A stretch of 9,966 bases of DNA, taken from NCBI GenBank assembly GCA_011192085.1, contig DUEQ01000539.1, forward strand, positions 1 to 9,966, in the 5' to 3' direction. Of this stretch, positions 4,254-9,966 are shown piece by piece. The notes beneath the pieces are model-generated. The model ran no database searches. It was not told the DNA's origin and saw only the letters and a list, made by a program, of their open reading frames with translations. The position numbers and the translations under genes were made by a program. This stretch comes from Caldilineae bacterium (GTDB lineage Bacteria > Chloroflexota > Anaerolineae > J102). The first letter of the stretch is position 1, and each line of letters starts with the position of its first letter.

Positions 4254-7070
4254 ATGCACTTACGTCGCCCCAACCTTCGGGTCCTCGCCCTCCTCATCCT
4301 CCTCGCCATTGTGGCCAGCTGGCCCACGGCCCGGCATCTCGCGTCCCGCGTGCCCGGCTCTGACACCTGGGCCTACGACGAATACACCTTTATCTGGTCC
4401 ATGTGGTGGCTAAAATTCAGCGCGCTGGACCTGCACAGCTCCATCTTCTTCAGCCAAAACATCTTCTATCCCCTGGGCATGGAGCTGATCCTCTACTCCT
4501 ACAATCTGATGGCCGCGATTCTGGCCCTGCCTCTGGGCGTGGCCATCAATTGGCCCTTGGCGTCGAACGTGCTCATTCTCCTCAATATCGTGTTTTCGGG
4601 ATTCGGCGCGTATCTGTTGGCGCTATGGTCTCTCCATGATTTAGGGGCGATGACCTCCACCGATGAAGGCCGCCTCGATCTCGTTTCACACGCTTCTGTT
4701 CGCCGCTTCGCCGCGATCTTGGCCGGGCTTATCTACGCATTCGCCAGCAATCGCATGATTTACCTGGCCCTGGGCCACTACAATATCCAATCCTGGGTCT
4801 TCCTACCCTACTTTGTCCTCTATCTTCTGCGTACAATGCGACAGCCTATCTGGCGCAACGCGGCCATGGCCGGCCTGTTCGGCGCGTTGAATCTGCTGGT
4901 GGATATGCAGTACGGCGTGTTTATGGCTTTTCTCGGGTTGTGTCTGCTGCTGACGCGGCCAATGCGGCAGCTAATTTGGGGATTCGGGCGAAGACGTGAA
5001 CACGTGAGGGATGGAGAGGGGAAAGATGCTTGGGGCGTCTTGCGGCGTTGGGCCGCGCTGGCTGTCATCGGCGGCGTGGCCATGTTGCTCACCCTGCCCT
5101 ACTTCTGGGAGACGGTGAAGTCGATGCTCCATGCCAGGTTTCTGATCAAGGGCTGGGGCGACGCACTCAAGCTCTCCGCGGACCTGGCGGGCTGGTTCAC
5201 GCCCACCGCGCTCCATCCCCTCTGGGGGACGGACTGGCCTGCGCGGCTGCGGGCCGTGCAGGAGGGCGCCGCGCCTTTCAATGACGTGAACACGGTCTTT
5301 TTGGGCTTTGTCACTGTGGCGTTGGCTCTCATCGGAGCTGCGGCGCTGTGGAAACGAAGTCGAGGCTGGATCGCCGCGACCATTCTCGCGGCCATCTTCA
5401 CCCTGGGCCCGCTCCTGCAGATCTATGGCCGGATCCTCTACGACTTCGACGGTCTGGAGACCTCCATCCCCCTACCCTTTATCCTCCTCCACTACATTCC
5501 CTTTGTCAAGGGCAATCGCACGGCCAACCGTTGGAGTATCGTGCTCATGTTGGCGCTGGCGGTGCTGGCCGCGTGGGGGGCGTGGTGGCTGTTAGGGAAG
5601 ATGAATGGTGAAGGGGCGGAGGGGCGAGGGAACGAAAGGGCGAGGGGGTGGTTGGCGCTGGGAGTGACGGGCCTATTGGCCGCGGGCATTCTGGTCGAGC
5701 ATGCGGCCATGCCTCTGCCCACGACCAACGCCCGCATCCCCGATGCGGTGCAGCAACTCGCCTCCCTGCCCGACGGCGCGGTATGGCAGATCCCCATGGG
5801 CTGGCGCAATAGCTTCGGCGTGTTGGGGGTGGAACGCACCCAGGCCCAATACTGGATGACCGCGCATCACAAGCCCATCATTTCGGGCAACACCTCTCGC
5901 AATCCCGCCATCAAGTTCGACTACTTCGCCCGTCTGCCCCTGGTCGCGGCCATTGTTCAAGCTGAAAGTGGTCATCCACCCGATGATGATCTCCTGGCCG
6001 CGGCTCGCGATCAGGCCGACGAGGTCATCACCCTGTGGGGCGTGCGCTATCTCATGCTGATGCCGCCCGTGCCCGGTCGTCTGCCCTATGCGGATACCTG
6101 GCAGGTCAGCCAGCAGACCGCGCTGGAGCTCATTCCCCACAGCGCCGCGCCCATCATCGATGACGGCGACATCCAGATCTACGGGGTGGAGCCGGGCGCT
6201 CCCCTGCCCCTGACACTGGATTTCGGCGCGCGGAACACCGACCTGTGGCGGGCCGAGGGCTGGGGCCTGGATGAGCCCGATGTGGGGGGCGCGAACGGCG
6301 TGTGGGCCACCGCGCGACGGGCGCATTTTCTCTTCCGCAGTGAGGATGCAACGCCCCGCACTTTGCGTTTTTCCATTCAGCCCTTCACTTGGCCCGGCGC
6401 GCCCGACCAATACCTCACCATCCAACTCAATGACCAGACTGTCGCCACCACGCCCGTGGCTCCGGGCTGGCAGACCTTCGAGTTCGAGATCGCACCGCGG
6501 CCGGGGATCAACCATGTGTGGTTTCGTTTCATGCACGTGGAGCGCCCGCGCGACAAGTTGCAGCAGGCCATGATCGGCAGCACGGGCGTGCAAAGCCCGG
6601 TGAACATCGCGGTGCACGCGTTCGATCAAGCCTTCATCACCCTCACCGGCGCCGCGGGTGAGGCCACTGACGCCTCCTTTGGCCGTCGCGGGTACAATGT
6701 GACCGTGCTCGATCCGAAATCAGGCGAGATCCTGGATGAGCAGGGCTTCGACACCGTGGCCAATGCATACGAGGTGGAACGGCTGACAGCGTATCTCGAC
6801 CAGATCTCCGAGGGGCGCATCGTTATTTTGGCGACGCGCGAAGGAGCGGGCGAGTTCGTCAGCCCGGAGTTGGCGACCGCGCTGGGGCGGCTGGGCTCCG
6901 CGGTGCGGTCGCCCGCGGATCTGGCAGGTCGGGCCCATGCGCTGGTGGGCGTCGTAGGCGCGGGGCCGGGCTCGGCCGCGGAGACGATCGACGCCCGCGA
7001 CGCATATCTCGAAGTCTCGGGCGATTTCCGCACGCTGGCCGCGGCTTTCGACTGGATGGAGATCCAATAA
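4254..7070 (+). CDS. GT-C-like multipass membrane protein with C-terminal ILEI/FAM3-like domain
   Basis: This 938-residue protein begins with a membrane region (about 8-488) of ten or more hydrophobic helices. Its first external loop carries SDTWAYDEYTFIWSMWW (36-52), whose Asp37 and Asp42-Glu43 sit where GT-C enzymes keep catalytic acids. FYPLG and LPFILLHYIPFVKGNR fit a GT-C/YfhO-like fold, but I cannot name the family. The external part has an alpha/beta region (about 490-655), a beta-sandwich of carbohydrate-binding appearance (about 656-770, starting near RNTDLWRAEGW), and residues about 783-925 that resemble the ILEI domain of FAM3 proteins: RGYNVTVLDPKSGEILD, FDT, GRIVILAT and LGS appear in the ILEI order. 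The start at 4254 is the first ATG and has a pyrimidine-rich CTTCCTTCC before it, not a Shine-Dalgarno sequence. Two hydrophilic loops (about 245-262 and 448-464) are repeat-derived. It is probably co-transcribed with the next gene. Confidence 0.85.
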   Translation: MHLRRPNLRVLALLILLAIVASWPTARHLASRVPGSDTWAYDEYTFIWSMWWLKFSALDLHSSIFFSQNIFYPLGMELILYSYNLMAAILALPLGVAINWPLASNVLILLNIVFSGFGAYLLALWSLHDLGAMTSTDEGRLDLVSHASVRRFAAILAGLIYAFASNRMIYLALGHYNIQSWVFLPYFVLYLLRTMRQPIWRNAAMAGLFGALNLLVDMQYGVFMAFLGLCLLLTRPMRQLIWGFGRRREHVRDGEGKDAWGVLRRWAALAVIGGVAMLLTLPYFWETVKSMLHARFLIKGWGDALKLSADLAGWFTPTALHPLWGTDWPARLRAVQEGAAPFNDVNTVFLGFVTVALALIGAAALWKRSRGWIAATILAAIFTLGPLLQIYGRILYDFDGLETSIPLPFILLHYIPFVKGNRTANRWSIVLMLALAVLAAWGAWWLLGKMNGEGAEGRGNERARGWLALGVTGLLAAGILVEHAAMPLPTTNARIPDAVQQLASLPDGAVWQIPMGWRNSFGVLGVERTQAQYWMTAHHKPIISGNTSRNPAIKFDYFARLPLVAAIVQAESGHPPDDDLLAAARDQADEVITLWGVRYLMLMPPVPGRLPYADTWQVSQQTALELIPHSAAPIIDDGDIQIYGVEPGAPLPLTLDFGARNTDLWRAEGWGLDEPDVGGANGVWATARRAHFLFRSEDATPRTLRFSIQPFTWPGAPDQYLTIQLNDQTVATTPVAPGWQTFEFEIAPRPGINHVWFRFMHVERPRDKLQQAMIGSTGVQSPVNIAVHAFDQAFITLTGAAGEATDASFGRRGYNVTVLDPKSGEILDEQGFDTVANAYEVERLTAYLDQISEGRIVILATREGAGEFVSPELATALGRLGSAVRSPADLAGRAHALVGVVGAGPGSAAETIDARDAYLEVSGDFRTLAAAFDWMEIQ
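4994..5009. repeat. Two 8-bp imperfect units (ACGTGAAC/ACGTGAGG) in a coding loop
   Basis: ACGTGAAC is followed directly by ACGTGAGG. With flanking purine-rich DNA they encode the hydrophilic stretch GRRREHVRDGEGKDAWG between two membrane segments of the 938-residue protein. The unit is short and imperfect, so this is a weak repeat call. Confidence 0.4.
5612..5650. repeat. Degenerate purine-rich (AGGGGCG)-type tandem repeat in a coding loop
   Basis: Units AGGGGCGG, AGGGGCG, AGGGAACGA, AAGGGCG and AGGGGGTG follow each other with a period of 7-9 bases. They encode GEGAEGRGNERARGW, a charged, Gly-rich loop between two hydrophobic helices of the 938-residue protein. The composition differs sharply from the flanking membrane-coding sequence. 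Confidence 0.5.
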
Positions 7071-7117
7071 AGAGTCGTCTTCCATAACGCTTCCCTTTCC
7101 TTCATCACGCTTTTCCC

Positions 7118-9004
7118 ATGCGTTCCCGCCATGTCGTTCCTGCTTTCCTCCTGGGTTTGGTTGCGTTCATTGCCTACGCGCTTACAGCTGCGCCCGATGT
7201 CCTTTATGGTGACGCGGGTGAGTTTCAATTCACCTTGCCCCTGGCGGGCATAGGCCATCCCACCGGGTATCCTCTGTTCCATATCCTGGGTTGGGGCTGG
7301 GAGCGCTTTTTCGGGAGCAATCCCGCGTGGGGGGCCAATCTGTTCAGCGCGTTCTGGGGCGGCGTGGCCGTGGGCGTGTTCTATCTGTTCAGCGTCGAGG
7401 CCCTGGAACGGCTGCTGGCCCGGTTGAAGTGGTCGTCGGGGGCGCGCTGGCTGGCCGGACTGACCACCACTGTTTTCGCCTTGAATCCCACGCTGTGGGC
7501 GCAGGCCACCCAGGCCGAGGTCTACACGCTGCACGCGGCCTTCGTGGCCGCGATCCTGGGCGCTACGTTGGCGGTCGGGCGCAGTCGGGACCCCTGGCCC
7601 TTGTGGCCGCTGGCGCTGCTCCTGGGGCTAGGCCTGACGCATCACCTTACAACCATTTTCCTGATTCCGGGCGTGTTTTTGTTTCTCCTGCTGACGCGGC
7701 CCGACCTCTTTCACTTTAAAACCCTCTTCAAAACCCTGCCCTGGCTGCTGGCTCCCTTGCTGCTCTACCTCTACCTCCCCCTGCGAGCGCCGGCCAGCCC
7801 CTGGCTCACCCCTCAACTCACGCCCGGACGCACGCTGGCGCTGTTCGAGAATACGTTGGCCGGGAATCTGCGCTTCATCCTGGGCGTCGGCTTCTCCTCG
7901 GAGTTAGGCGCAGCGCCCTTGACGCAGCAGCTCGCCACCGCGAGCGGGCTCTATCTGACCCATTTCACCTGGGCGGGACTGGTCCTCATCGCCTTGGGCT
8001 TGCTGGCGCTGGTGCTGGAGGGCGATTGGGCGTTGCTTCTGCTGACCGGGGTCAGCTTCTTGCTGTTGCAACTCTTCAATCTGGTCTACGGCATCGGCGA
8101 TATCTACACCTACTACCTGCCCCTCTATCTCATCGCCACACTATGGTTGGGGATGGGGTTGGCGTATGTTGTAGAGGGCTTGACGCGCATGACTTCGCCC
8201 CAATGGCGACGGGGATGGCTAATCCTGCCAGCGCTGATTCTCTTCTTGCCCGCTTTCCTGTTTCGCACGTATCTACCCCAACTCAACCGTAGTGAGGATC
8301 GGGCCGCGCGGACGCAATGGGAGACCATCCTCGCCCAATCCCTGCCCGATGACGCGCTGCTGGCGTCCAACGACCGGGACGAGATGGTTCCCCTCATCTA
8401 CATCCAGCAGGTGGAGGGCCGGGCGCAGGGGATGCTGGGGCTGTTCCCCCTGCTCGCGGCCACGCCCGACTGGGCCGATCTGAACATGACCCTGAAGAGT
8501 GCGTTGGCCACCGGGCGTCCCACCTACGTGATCAAGCCCATGCCCGGCATCGAGGCGTTGTATGAGGTGGCGGAGGTTGGCGGCGGGGTGATGCAGGTGC
8601 TGGGACCGCAGCCCGCGCCGCCCGACAGCTACGAAGCGCCCTACACGCCCGATCTACGCTGGTTGGGCGTCGACTGGGCGGGGGAGCCGGTCGCCGAGGG
8701 CGCGCTGGATGTGACCATCTACTGGCGGGCGGTGCAGCAGCCGCAGATCATCTGGCACAGCTTTCTGCACGTGGTGGATGCGTCGGGCGAGAAGGTGACC
8801 CAGGCCGACGATCATCGCCCGGGCGGGGTCTATCTGCCCTCGACGCTGTGGCGGTCGGGCGATGTCATCGCGGATCGGTTTCATCTGACGCTGCCCGCAG
8901 ACCTGGCGCCGGGCGAGTACACGTTGCTGGCGGGATTCTATGACCCTGCCACGGGTGAGCGCATCGCGGAGCCGCTGGCGGTGGGCGCGCTTCTCATTCC
9001 CTAA
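7118..9004 (+). CDS. DUF2723 (TMEM260-like) membrane protein, putative O-mannosyltransferase-type GT-C enzyme
   Basis: This 628-residue polytopic protein has the hallmarks of DUF2723, the family of human TMEM260, which O-mannosylates IPT domains of receptors. After a first helix (about 6-24), the loop YGDAGEFQ (30-37) has Asp32 and Glu35 as candidate catalytic acids, followed by GIGHPTGYPLF (44-54) and AWGANLFSA. Further family motifs are QAEVYTLHAAF (near 134), LGLTHHLTT (171-179) and VYGIGDIYTYYLPLYL (near 324). Helices end near 390. The outer part closes with a beta-sandwich (about 509-628) containing IYWRA, LHVVDASG and LAGFYDPATGERI, a pattern seen at the end of many Chloroflexota GT-C proteins. 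It lies 47 bp after the previous gene with no terminator between, so the two probably share a transcript. A pyrimidine-rich CTTTTCCC, not a Shine-Dalgarno sequence, precedes the ATG. Donor and acceptor are unknown. Confidence 0.87.
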   Translation: MRSRHVVPAFLLGLVAFIAYALTAAPDVLYGDAGEFQFTLPLAGIGHPTGYPLFHILGWGWERFFGSNPAWGANLFSAFWGGVAVGVFYLFSVEALERLLARLKWSSGARWLAGLTTTVFALNPTLWAQATQAEVYTLHAAFVAAILGATLAVGRSRDPWPLWPLALLLGLGLTHHLTTIFLIPGVFLFLLLTRPDLFHFKTLFKTLPWLLAPLLLYLYLPLRAPASPWLTPQLTPGRTLALFENTLAGNLRFILGVGFSSELGAAPLTQQLATASGLYLTHFTWAGLVLIALGLLALVLEGDWALLLLTGVSFLLLQLFNLVYGIGDIYTYYLPLYLIATLWLGMGLAYVVEGLTRMTSPQWRRGWLILPALILFLPAFLFRTYLPQLNRSEDRAARTQWETILAQSLPDDALLASNDRDEMVPLIYIQQVEGRAQGMLGLFPLLAATPDWADLNMTLKSALATGRPTYVIKPMPGIEALYEVAEVGGGVMQVLGPQPAPPDSYEAPYTPDLRWLGVDWAGEPVAEGALDVTIYWRAVQQPQIIWHSFLHVVDASGEKVTQADDHRPGGVYLPSTLWRSGDVIADRFHLTLPADLAPGEYTLLAGFYDPATGERIAEPLAVGALLIP

Positions 9005-9018
9005 GCCCATCGAAGCAT

Positions 9019-9708
9019 CTAATCCGACGGCGCTTCCTCCTCCCGCCGCCGCGTGATCGCATCCAGCACGAGCTGGATCACGTTCATCAGCCAGTGCGCG
9101 ATGACGACGACCAGCAGGCTTTCCCGCCACAAAAAGACCACGCTCAACACCAGGCTCACGAGGATGACCCCGACCACGCCCCACTCGCCCTGCGGCAAAT
9201 GCAAAAGCCCGAACACCACCGACACGCCGATGACGAAGTACACGATATTCACATGGGGCGCGAACGCGCCCAGCAGCAGGGAGCGAAATAGCAGCTCCTC
9301 CATGAGGGCCACGGGCAGCAGGGCCAGGATTACCCAGGGCCACTGCCCGCGGTAGCGGGGGCGGATGCTCTCGACCACGATGTCAGAGTGCCATTCGGGA
9401 TGATGGGTCTCCACCCAGCGGGAGGGATAGTAAAGCGACAGGGGGATGGCAATCCCCAGCAGGATGCCGATGAGCACGTCCCCGAGGGGATGCAGGGGCT
9501 GCCAGCCCAGGGTGTGGACATCCTCGCCGCTGAGGAAACCCAGGCCCACAGCCAGGGCGATGAGGATGAGGCGGGCGATGTTCTCGGATGGGGAGAGGAG
9601 GATGTTCTCCTCGGGCGTCCATACCTTCAGCGCCTGGTTCGTGCGATAGGTGGCGAAGGCGATGAAGGTGAGCAGGGTCAGGAGACCGATGAGGAAGATG
9701 GGGGACAT
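9019..9708 (-). CDS. CPBP family intramembrane glutamic endopeptidase (Abi/CAAX-like)
   Basis: This 229-residue membrane protein belongs to the CPBP (Rce1-like) intramembrane proteases. The three catalytic motifs are intact: EELLFR (Glu137, Glu138, Arg142), FGLLH (Phe166, His170) and HWLMN (His205, Asn209), each in or next to a hydrophobic helix. There are about seven hydrophobic segments, starting at residues 4-20, and a short charged tail (RRREEEAPSD). Bacterial members process membrane or peptide substrates and some give bacteriocin self-immunity; the substrate here cannot be inferred. The gene converges on the DUF2723 gene with 14 bp between stops and no clear hairpin terminator. Upstream in the same direction is the SDR fragment, whose shifted frame would end only 8 bp before this ATG. 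The start has CTCCCCC before it and no Shine-Dalgarno sequence. Confidence 0.92.
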   Translation of the reverse strand: MSPIFLIGLLTLLTFIAFATYRTNQALKVWTPEENILLSPSENIARLILIALAVGLGFLSGEDVHTLGWQPLHPLGDVLIGILLGIAIPLSLYYPSRWVETHHPEWHSDIVVESIRPRYRGQWPWVILALLPVALMEELLFRSLLLGAFAPHVNIVYFVIGVSVVFGLLHLPQGEWGVVGVILVSLVLSVVFLWRESLLVVVIAHWLMNVIQLVLDAITRRREEEAPSD

Positions 9709-9716
9709 GGGGGAGT

Positions 9717-9737
9717 TCAGTAATCAGTGAGCAGTTC
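9717..9737. repeat. Degenerate 7-bp-period tract upstream of the CPBP protease gene
   Basis: On the minus strand three units with a common CT ending, GAACT-type, GCTCACT and GATTACT, run up to 10 nt before the protease ATG. The 13 bases at 9729-9717 (minus strand, CACTGATTACTGA) are identical to 4226-4238, where they also lie just upstream of a start codon. An exact 13-base match alone is not rare in 10 kb; the shared position and period make it worth noting. Confidence 0.5.
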
Positions 9738-9750
9738 GGCGGGTTTGGCG

Positions 9751-9966
9751 CTACGACACCCAAACCCATAGCAGAAGCGCGGGGAGGAGACCAGTGCGCC
9801 GCCGACGATCCACCACGATCGTGGCGCCCGTGGTGAAATCGGAGGCGGATGAGGCCAGATACAGGGCGATGCCCGCGATCGCCTCGGGCTCGGCCATGCG
9901 CTTCTGCGGAAGCCCCTTGACCGCGGCTTCGTAGATGGCAGGGTGCTTCCACAGTGCTGAGCTGAA
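9751..9966 (-). CDS. SDR family oxidoreductase, C-terminal part, apparent terminal frameshift
   Basis: The last 71 codons of a short-chain dehydrogenase/reductase enter from the right edge. [38 protein letters not shown] and [14 protein letters not shown] (residues 1-53 of the fragment) match the end of classical NAD(P)-dependent SDRs, where 'TxG..I.VDGG' precedes the last few residues. The Rossmann nucleotide-binding and catalytic Tyr-Lys parts lie outside the window. After Asp53 (codon 9810-9808) the frame gives [18 protein letters not shown] and stops at 9753-9751. Skipping one base restores VGGALVSSP, close to the expected VDGGALVSS, and that frame runs to a TGA at 9719-9717. This suggests a one-base insertion near 9807 or a sequencing error. 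Substrate cannot be named. Confidence 0.8.
   Translation of the reverse strand, partial: FSSALWKHPAIYEAAVKGLPQKRMAEPEAIAGIALYLASSASDFTTGATIVVDRRRRTGLLPALLLWVWVS

Noticed and set aside
7071..7117. Promoter or terminator between the two plus-strand GT-C genes
   Set aside because: No hairpin, T-run or credible -10/-35 pair is visible in the 47 bp; read-through is more likely.
5673..7534. Long antisense open frames (318 and 302 codons) opposite the 938-residue protein and the start of the DUF2723 gene
   Set aside because: They are compositionally biased shadows in GC-rich DNA with no recognisable motifs, and the plus-strand genes have clear domain evidence.
9005..9018. Bidirectional terminator between the converging DUF2723 and CPBP genes
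   Set aside because: Only a 5-bp GAAGC/GCTTC inverted repeat with a large loop is present, and there is no T-tract.
1..9966. CRISPR arrays, tRNA or rRNA genes, insertion sequences, phage genes
   Set aside because: No spaced direct repeats, cloverleaf pattern, terminal inverted repeats or transposase/integrase motifs were found.

Overview
The window looks like chromosomal DNA of a GC-rich (about 60-65% by eye) member of the Chloroflexota, probably from the Anaerolineae/Caldilineae/Ardenticatenia side. This is inferred from gene style and not from a marker gene: large GT-C type membrane glycosyltransferases with C-terminal beta-sandwich ectodomains, a PP2C phosphatase with a transmembrane helix and Pro/Thr linker, heptameric repeats, and starts that mostly lack a Shine-Dalgarno sequence. 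There is no rRNA, tRNA, CRISPR array, transposase or phage gene.

Layout. On the minus strand, read right to left from about 4.15 kb, are a receptor-type PP2C phosphatase (4132-2522), a GT39-family glycosyltransferase (2525-561) that overlaps it by ATGA, and after a 147-bp gap the start of a conserved hypothetical gene with an FFL..IY motif (413 to the left edge). On the plus strand, divergent from the phosphatase across a 121-bp intergenic region, are a 938-residue GT-C-like membrane protein with a C-terminal ILEI/FAM3-like domain (4254-7070) and, 47 bp later, a DUF2723/TMEM260-like membrane protein (7118-9004). Converging on it from the right are a CPBP intramembrane protease (9708-9019) and the 3' part of an SDR oxidoreductase (9966-9751) whose last motif is broken by an apparent frameshift.

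How it may work together (inference). Three different polytopic GT-C type proteins lie next to each other, each with an ectodomain outside the membrane. The first is translationally coupled to a phosphatase that could link extracellular state to cytoplasmic Ser/Thr dephosphorylation. The block reads as a cell-surface glycosylation locus with a signalling protein attached. No sugar donor or acceptor can be named from sequence alone.

The most notable non-genic signals are four perfect copies of a 7-bp repeat inside the GT39 reading frame, so one unit gained or lost would shift the frame; degenerate 7-bp-period tracts just upstream of two start codons; a probable leaderless promoter for the phosphatase; and an 11-base perfect Shine-Dalgarno sequence (its complement equals the 16S 3' tail) in the gap left of the GT39 gene, beside three tiny plus-strand ORFs.
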